Source of the DNA: Bacteroidota bacterium
GTDB taxonomy: Bacteria > Bacteroidota > Bacteroidia > Chitinophagales > Saprospiraceae
NCBI GenBank assembly: GCA_029573365.1
Contig: JAKQGD010000043.1
Coordinates: 1 to 20,374, forward strand
Reading direction: 5' to 3'
Length of the DNA: 20,374 nt
Part shown: positions 15,507 through 20,374 of the stretch, in pieces
Layout of the letters: each line of letters starts with the position of its first letter
Position numbering within the stretch: position 1 is the stretch's first letter
Made by a program: the position numbers and the translations under genes
The notes under the pieces: model-generated
Databases searched by the model: none
Seen by the model: the letters and a program-made list of their open reading frames with translations, nothing else
What the model was told of the DNA's origin: nothing

Positions 15507-16013
15507 ATGAGCCACAGGGACATGCGATATTGGGTACTCTTTTTTACAGGTATTTGCCTGATGTGGATGTCGTGTACAGAAAAAAATACCACACCTACAG
15601 GCCCTAAAAAACAAGAACACCAATCCACCTCTCCCGAAGGCCTTGCTTTGATAAACAGTAATAACTGCAAGACCTGCCACAACAAAAACCTGACAGCCAT
15701 TGGTCCGTCGTATGTGGCTATTGCAGGAAGGTATGGCAACTCGCCGGAACAAATCTCAGCTCTTGCCTACAAAATTAAAAATGGAGGCACCGGTGTCTGG
15801 GGCAAGCAGGTAATGACTCCGCACCCAGATTTAGACGATGTTGATATCCAGAAGATGGTTAGGTACATATTGTCGCTTGATTCTCTGGATGACAGGTCAG
15901 GGTTTGCCCCCTTTCGGGGAATAATAAAGTCTGCCCGGGAAAATAACCGGCAATATAACAGATCGGAAACCATGGCAGAAAACCATTGGGTAAACCATAC
16001 AACAAATTCATAA
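15507..16013 (+). CDS. Class I c-type cytochrome, probable lipoprotein
   Basis: A 168-residue exported monohaem cytochrome. A hydrophobic N-terminus (about residues 8-22) ends in WMSC at Cys23, a plausible but non-canonical lipoprotein cleavage site. The haem motif CKTCH is at residues 54-58 and a likely axial Met103 lies in KQVMTPHP. DIQKMVRYILSLD is the usual C-terminal helix of c551/c552-type cytochromes. About 40 polar residues follow that helix without recognisable structure. An alternative ATG at 15522 gives an even tighter signal peptide. It would carry electrons in the periplasm; the partner is unknown. It is the first of four closely spaced plus-strand genes. Confidence 0.85.
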   Translation: MSHRDMRYWVLFFTGICLMWMSCTEKNTTPTGPKKQEHQSTSPEGLALINSNNCKTCHNKNLTAIGPSYVAIAGRYGNSPEQISALAYKIKNGGTGVWGKQVMTPHPDLDDVDIQKMVRYILSLDSLDDRSGFAPFRGIIKSARENNRQYNRSETMAENHWVNHTTNS

Positions 16014-16030
16014 ATCAAAATCAAAACAAA

Positions 16031-17245
16031 ATGAACAGATCCACACAAATACAGCTTTCGCTGATGATGTTCCTGGAGTTTTTTATCTGGGGAGCCTGGT
16101 TTGTTACACTGGGTACTTTTCTGGGCCAAAACATGGCTGCATCGGGAGGCCAGATAGGACAAGCCTTTTCCACACAATCGTGGGGGGCTATCATTGCTCC
16201 ATTTATCATCGGGCTGATCGCTGACAGGTACTTCAATGCCGAAAAGATTCTGGGTGTTCTCCATCTGATTGGAGCAGGCCTCATGTATTTTATGTCCAGG
16301 TCTTCCTCATTCGGGGAGTTTTACCCTCACGTCCTTGGGTATATGCTTGTGTATATGCCGACCCTGGCACTGGTTAACTCTGTTTCATTCAACCAGATGA
16401 AGGACCCCGCCAAAGAGTTTTCGTTTATCCGTGTGTGGGGAACCATCGGCTGGATTGTGGCAGGACTCGCCATAAGCTATATTTTCAGATGGGACTCGGC
16501 AGATTCTATAAAGGAGGGTATGCTGAGAAACACATTCCTGCTGGCCGGAGGAGCATCGGCATTCCTGGGACTTTTCAGCTTCTTTCTACCCTCAACACCA
16601 CCCAGAGTGGACAAAAACCAAAAAATAACCATATCTGACATCCTGGGCCTGGAAGCTCTCAAGCTGCTGGCAAACCGCAATTTTCTAGTATTTTTTATAT
16701 CCTCGGTGTTGATCTGTATTCCGCTGGCTTTTTATTACCAGAATACCAACCCTTTCCTGGTGTCTACGGGCCTGGAAAACCCTACCGGCAAAATGACCAT
16801 AGGTCAGATGTCAGAGATGGCGTTTATGCTGTTACTGCCCTTGTTCTTTAAAAAATACGGCTTCAAAAAAACCATCATGGTGGGCATGCTGGCCTGGGCC
16901 TTAAGGTACCTCTTTTTTGCCCATGGCAATGCCGATAACCTTGTGTTTATGCTTTATCTTGGTATTGCCCTTCATGGCATATGTTATGACTTTTTCTTTG
17001 TAAGTGGTCAGATATACACCGATGCCAAAGCCGGCAGCACGGTAAAAAGTGCCGCTCAGGGACTCATCACACTTGCCACATATGGCGTAGGCATGCTCAT
17101 AGGCTTCTGGGTGGCAGGCAAGGTAGTAGAAGCCTATCCTGAGGACTGGCACACGATATGGATGTATCCTGCGGCGTTTGCAGGCATAATCCTGGTCATC
17201 TTCATGCTTATGTTCCGTGACGAAAAAATAGAATACTCGGCATAA
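16031..17245 (+). CDS. MFS transporter, nucleoside:H+ symporter (NupG-like) family
   Basis: A 404-residue inner-membrane protein with about 12 membrane helices. The start IQLSLMMFLEFFIWGAWFVT and the next segment FLGQNMAASGGQIGQAFSTQSWGAIIAPFI are typical of the NHS family (NupG and relatives), as are FSFIRVWGTIGWIVAG and HGICYDFFFVSGQIYTD in the second half. Known members import nucleosides with protons, but Bacteroidota homologues may have other substrates. The frame extends 15 codons upstream of the ATG at 16031, overlapping the cytochrome gene, and is not preferred. It starts 17 bp after the cytochrome stop and ends 5 bp before the next gene. Confidence 0.88.
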   Translation: MNRSTQIQLSLMMFLEFFIWGAWFVTLGTFLGQNMAASGGQIGQAFSTQSWGAIIAPFIIGLIADRYFNAEKILGVLHLIGAGLMYFMSRSSSFGEFYPHVLGYMLVYMPTLALVNSVSFNQMKDPAKEFSFIRVWGTIGWIVAGLAISYIFRWDSADSIKEGMLRNTFLLAGGASAFLGLFSFFLPSTPPRVDKNQKITISDILGLEALKLLANRNFLVFFISSVLICIPLAFYYQNTNPFLVSTGLENPTGKMTIGQMSEMAFMLLLPLFFKKYGFKKTIMVGMLAWALRYLFFAHGNADNLVFMLYLGIALHGICYDFFFVSGQIYTDAKAGSTVKSAAQGLITLATYGVGMLIGFWVAGKVVEAYPEDWHTIWMYPAAFAGIILVIFMLMFRDEKIEYSA

Positions 17246-17250
17246 TCCCT

Positions 17251-18414
17251 ATGATGCCCCGTGAAAACCTCAAGGAGGGCGGTCTGTTGATCCTGGCAGC
17301 CTGGTTTGGACTGTGTCTAGGAGGCATAGTACCCCAGGTAATTTCCGGAGATCATTCGGGCCATTACTGGCTTGGCCTTTCGGCAATGATGGCTGTGGCG
17401 GGTTATACCATTTCCTTAAAGGCAGGCCGGCGTAGACAAATGATCGTTTTTTTTACCGCATGGGGAATATGCCTGATACTCACCCCTGTGATGTTGCTGC
17501 CTTCAATGGTGTCCGTAACCGTTTATTGTTTGCTGTTTTCGTTCATTTCTCTGGCTTTCGGTCTTTGTGCCGGGGCTTTGTTTGTATCCCGCGGCAATTT
17601 TTCTGTAACCTGGCGGCACATCCGATTGGTTTATCCCGGTATTGCCATAGCCGCTATTGTAAACATAGCCTTTGACTTTTCCTTACCGCAAAATGCAGGA
17701 GAAAAAGCCGCTGCAGAAAATCCGGCCTTACTTTGGGTCACCTTTATGGTTCCTCTTCTGGCCGTTTTAGTCACGGGGTTTTTTTCGCAAAAGCTAAAGC
17801 AGGAAAACATACCGGCACCCGAACCGACATCGGCTCTCAATAAATATAGTCTGTTGTTTTTTTGGGTATTTGTGCTTGCAGTGGTCCTTGAAGTGGTCGT
17901 TGTGTTTTGGTCTGTGGCTTATATGGAAGACCACCAGGGGGTCATCAGCCGTCTGACTTTTCCGTGCTTCATTCTTGCAGTATATATCGTCAGGTTGTTT
18001 TCTGCCAGATGGCTAAGCTACTTTTGTAAGCCGGGCTGGCATGTGGCTTTGGCTTTTATAGCGATGATAAGCACAGGATATTTCTACACTTTCAGCATCA
18101 CACCACTTTTTATCCTGCTCGGAGGATTAAGCTTTGGATTGTTCCTGCCGGTGCATATGAAGTTATACCATTTTTATCCGGACCGCAAGCAGCTCTTTTA
18201 TACATTTGGGGTTATTGCTGCGGTATTTTTAATCACAGGCCTGTATAGTCAAAATCATGTGGACTACATAGTTTCGATCGGAATGCCTTCTGAAGTCATA
18301 GGACTTTCTGCCCGTCAAGCCATCATAAAAGAACTGACTGCCCTTGCGGCACTGGCTATGATTGGATCGGGTTGGCTGTTCCTAAAGAGGGGACAAATTG
18401 CTAAATCTGATTGA
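17251..18414 (+). CDS. Unrecognised 12-TM membrane protein (MFS-like topology)
   Basis: A 387-residue polytopic inner-membrane protein whose family I do not recognise. Hydrophobic segments fall at about residues 11-31, 38-58, 64-84, 88-112, 125-142, 160-178, 198-222, 235-252, 262-280, 283-302, 315-332 and 361-378. That is twelve helices with a hydrophilic loop after the sixth (179-197), the layout of a major-facilitator transporter. The loop after helix 2 reads LKAGRRRQ, a basic cytoplasmic turn seen in many MFS proteins. It directly follows the nucleoside-type transporter with a 5-bp gap, so the two are very probably translated from one mRNA. Substrate unknown. Confidence 0.75.
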   Translation: MMPRENLKEGGLLILAAWFGLCLGGIVPQVISGDHSGHYWLGLSAMMAVAGYTISLKAGRRRQMIVFFTAWGICLILTPVMLLPSMVSVTVYCLLFSFISLAFGLCAGALFVSRGNFSVTWRHIRLVYPGIAIAAIVNIAFDFSLPQNAGEKAAAENPALLWVTFMVPLLAVLVTGFFSQKLKQENIPAPEPTSALNKYSLLFFWVFVLAVVLEVVVVFWSVAYMEDHQGVISRLTFPCFILAVYIVRLFSARWLSYFCKPGWHVALAFIAMISTGYFYTFSITPLFILLGGLSFGLFLPVHMKLYHFYPDRKQLFYTFGVIAAVFLITGLYSQNHVDYIVSIGMPSEVIGLSARQAIIKELTALAALAMIGSGWLFLKRGQIAKSD

Positions 18415-18435
18415 CAGCCAAAACCCAAAATTCCT

Positions 18436-19500
18436 ATGCTGCAAACCGTCTTTTTTATCGTTCTTGCCACGTTGCTGTGGTTTTCCTGGTATATATTCAC
18501 CTTTGTCCCTGCAGGTGGCGACAAGGCAGTGGGTCAGGCCTGGTCCCTTATATTTTCAGGTGTCATTTTTGCCGTTTCGGCCGTGCTTCTCTTTTTTTTA
18601 TTGGCCCGGCAAGGCAGTTTTTATTGGCTGGGACAAAGTGTTGGTTTGAGGACCATCCTGACCATTCTTTTTTGCTGTATTTTTATCACCACCGTATTTT
18701 TTGCCGGAGTATTTAGTGTGGAGTGGCACGGCCCCGATACACCTTACCCCGTCCTTTTACATTTATTCGCCAGAAGCGGAGCATACCTGTGGATCGGTAT
18801 TCTGGTGCTCGTGCCTTTTTATTTCCTCATAATGTCACCGCAGCACATATCGAAGCCTATGGGTTACCTCCTGAAGGCAGATGTGGTCCTGTGTGGCATA
18901 TTCTGCCTTTTGCTGTTTTATGGATGGGCCAGGGAAAATTATCTCAGGGCTGCCACACAGGTCAGAGAACGACAAGCGGTCTATGACGAATACCATCTGA
19001 AAAACCTGCAGGAAATAAGCGAAACGGGCCCGGACCAGGACATCTACGGCTTGCTGAGTCATTCGTACATTTTGCGGCCGGAGGATATACGCGAAGCCGC
19101 TCTGCAAAAAATATATCAACGTCCTGACTGGGAAAATGAAGTATTGGCGGTACTGGAAGACAGGGATCAATACATAGAATCCTATTACTATCTTAGCGGA
19201 AACCGACTGGACCACCCCGGTCTTTTCAAGGAGCCATTGAGACAAAGCATCCGATATCTGGCGGAGGATTCAGGGTTGTTTTTAAGAGAAACCAATAATA
19301 TACAGGACTGGAGCCTGGACCACCTTAACATAGCACCCATGCTGCAGGCCATAGACCATCATTTTCAGGGTGAGGCATCTTTTTTTGTCCCGGAGGTGAA
19401 AAACCTGTATGAAAGTATCGTTAAAAACACTCCCGAACAAGATAAAAAAGTAAAAGTTAGTGCCTCAAGGGCCATACAATCCTGGCTTCGGGATAATTAG
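18436..19500 (+). CDS. Unrecognised membrane protein: 5 TM helices plus a soluble helical domain
   Basis: A 354-residue protein I cannot assign. The N-terminal half has five hydrophobic segments (about residues 1-24, 33-57, 71-93, 108-133 and 141-164). The rest (about 168-354) is hydrophilic, rich in charged and aromatic residues, and apparently all-helical. Stretches such as RPEDIREAALQKIYQRPDW, VLAVLEDRDQYIESYYYL and the last SASRAIQSWLRDN look like HEAT-type helical repeats, but I cannot count clean repeats by eye. The C-terminal domain may sit on the periplasmic side if the N-terminus is cytoplasmic. It is last in the four-gene run (21 bp after the 12-TM gene) and converges with the right-edge gene. 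Confidence 0.72.
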   Translation: MLQTVFFIVLATLLWFSWYIFTFVPAGGDKAVGQAWSLIFSGVIFAVSAVLLFFLLARQGSFYWLGQSVGLRTILTILFCCIFITTVFFAGVFSVEWHGPDTPYPVLLHLFARSGAYLWIGILVLVPFYFLIMSPQHISKPMGYLLKADVVLCGIFCLLLFYGWARENYLRAATQVRERQAVYDEYHLKNLQEISETGPDQDIYGLLSHSYILRPEDIREAALQKIYQRPDWENEVLAVLEDRDQYIESYYYLSGNRLDHPGLFKEPLRQSIRYLAEDSGLFLRETNNIQDWSLDHLNIAPMLQAIDHHFQGEASFFVPEVKNLYESIVKNTPEQDKKVKVSASRAIQSWLRDN

Positions 19501-19507
19501 TAAAGTG

Positions 19508-19531
19508 CAGATTTTACAGTTTTACAATCTG
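19508..19531. terminator. Weak dyad between convergent genes
   Basis: CAGATT (19508-19513) and AATCTG (19526-19531) form a 6-bp stem with a 12-nt loop just after the stop of the 5-TM gene, overlapping the last codons of the opposing gene. A convergent site is where a bidirectional terminator would be expected, but the stem is short and lacks a clear T-run, so this is only a suggestion. Confidence 0.2.
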
Positions 19532-20374
19532 TGTACCGTAATATATGCGGTCAGGATTGTGGTCGGGATATATCTCGATATTATAGCTTCCGGCAGGCAG
19601 ATGCCCCAGCTCTATGTGGTCTGGCAGCTGGTAGTTGTCGATGGTTAATTCTGACAACCTGCGACCATATACATCGGTGATTACTAGTGTGCCGGCCCGG
19701 ACAGGAAGGCCCCCCCTTATGTACACATGGTCAGAGGCCGGATTAGGAAAAACATCCAGAGGTCTGCGGTAATACACCTCGTGGCCAAAGACGGAGCTGA
19801 TGCCGGGATTGCATTTTTCTGTCTCATCTACCCGGAACCGCGGGAAATTAGGCAGGGTGCCTCCGTTGGAATTGGGCAGTATGATCCCGTTTTGCACAAA
19901 ATCGCATGCCTTGCCTAGCTCATCGGGTTTGTTTATGACGTGAATGGAGTATGTGCCGGCTGCCGGGGTCATGTAGATTCGGCAGTCTGGCCCCTGGGCC
20001 ATTAAAAGAAATTCTGGACTGAAAGGTTCAGTGTTTCCAATGTTCGTATCAATGAGCCTGACTTTTTTTGCCGGGTCGGTCTCCTGTGAGTCTACCTGGT
20101 GGAGGTGAAAACCAATGACGGTGTATATGTACCTGCTGTTGGGCGACCACTCCACGCTGCCATAAAGATCGGACCCAATAGTATCTATGGGCATAATACG
20201 GTCTTGAAGGGTCAGTTGGCCTGTGGACCTGTCAAAGTCGTAAATCAGCAGGTGGTCGTGTATATTATAAAAAGCGTATTTGGTGCCGTCGGGACTAAAT
20301 CTGGCGGTGCCGGTCGAGCTGCTTTTTTCTCGTATAAAATAGACCCCGGGGTCCTGGTCGGGCATGGATTTGAT
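19514..20374 (-). CDS. Secreted beta-propeller-like protein with T9SS sorting domain, 5'-truncated
   Basis: The 3' part (286 codons) of a larger gene. The frame is open to the right edge, so the ATG at 20365 is internal. The first part has propeller-like blades (FSPDGTKYAFYNIHDHLLIYD, EWSPNSRYIYTVIGFHLHQV, DCRIYMTPAAGTYSIHVI). A linker with LPNFPRFRVDE and FGHEVYYRRPL follows, then the C-terminal T9SS type A sorting domain (from VFPNPASDHVYIRGG, through VITDVYGRRLSEL and LPAGSYNIEI, to QIVKL). Proteins ending this way are exported by the T9SS and attached to the surface or released. The linker signature resembles secreted proteins common in Saprospiraceae; function unknown. Confidence 0.85.
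   Translation of the reverse strand: MKSMPDQDPGVYFIREKSSSTGTARFSPDGTKYAFYNIHDHLLIYDFDRSTGQLTLQDRIMPIDTIGSDLYGSVEWSPNSRYIYTVIGFHLHQVDSQETDPAKKVRLIDTNIGNTEPFSPEFLLMAQGPDCRIYMTPAAGTYSIHVINKPDELGKACDFVQNGIILPNSNGGTLPNFPRFRVDETEKCNPGISSVFGHEVYYRRPLDVFPNPASDHVYIRGGLPVRAGTLVITDVYGRRLSELTIDNYQLPDHIELGHLPAGSYNIEIYPDHNPDRIYYGTQIVKL

Noticed and set aside
1..20374. CRISPR arrays, tRNA or rRNA genes, insertion sequences, toxin-antitoxin or defence islands
   Set aside because: I saw no regularly spaced repeats, no tRNA-like cloverleaf in the gaps, no transposase and no defence-type domains. All intergenic gaps are about 210 bp or shorter.

Overview
The window reads as a chromosomal segment of a Bacteroidota bacterium, most likely of the Saprospiraceae type. 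The evidence is a PorZ-like type IX secretion (T9SS) component, a second protein with a C-terminal T9SS sorting domain, an S46 dipeptidyl-peptidase, a BshA bacillithiol glycosyltransferase, and promoter elements of the Bacteroidota TAnnTTTG type. The placement rests on gene content and protein resemblance, not on a marker gene. Every gene looks intact except the two cut by the window edges. I see no rRNA, tRNA, CRISPR array, insertion sequence or prophage.

Layout. (1) Positions 1-3305, minus strand: the rod-shape / lateral wall cluster mreB-mreC-mreD-mrdA(PBP2), tightly packed, with PBP2 running off the left edge. (2) 3430-4716, minus: a lone M16-family protein without the zinc motif. (3) 4926-9069, plus: dnaN, nadD and porZ. 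(4) 9059-10198, minus: bshA, overlapping porZ tail to tail by 11 bp. (5) 10276-11193, plus: xerD. (6) 11203-15345, minus: an apparent operon transcribed in the order S46 peptidase (DPP11 type), GH113-like glycosidase, panC. (7) 15507-19500, plus: c-type cytochrome, NHS-family nucleoside transporter, an unrecognised 12-TM protein and an unrecognised 5-TM protein with a soluble domain, with gaps of 5-21 bp. (8) 19514-20374, minus: the 3' part of a secreted beta-propeller-like T9SS cargo protein.

How the genes relate. MreB/C/D and PBP2 form the elongation machinery of the cell wall. DnaN and XerD serve replication and chromosome dimer resolution. NadD, PanC and BshA make cofactors or low-molecular-weight thiol (NAD, pantothenate, bacillithiol). 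PorZ is part of the outer-surface attachment complex of the T9SS, and the right-edge protein would be one of its cargoes. DPP11 and the glycosidase fit a peptide- and polysaccharide-degrading lifestyle.

Most of the window is ordinary housekeeping. The least explained parts are the two membrane proteins at 17251-19500 and the orphan M16 protein. I found no convincing evidence of a previously undescribed multi-gene system.
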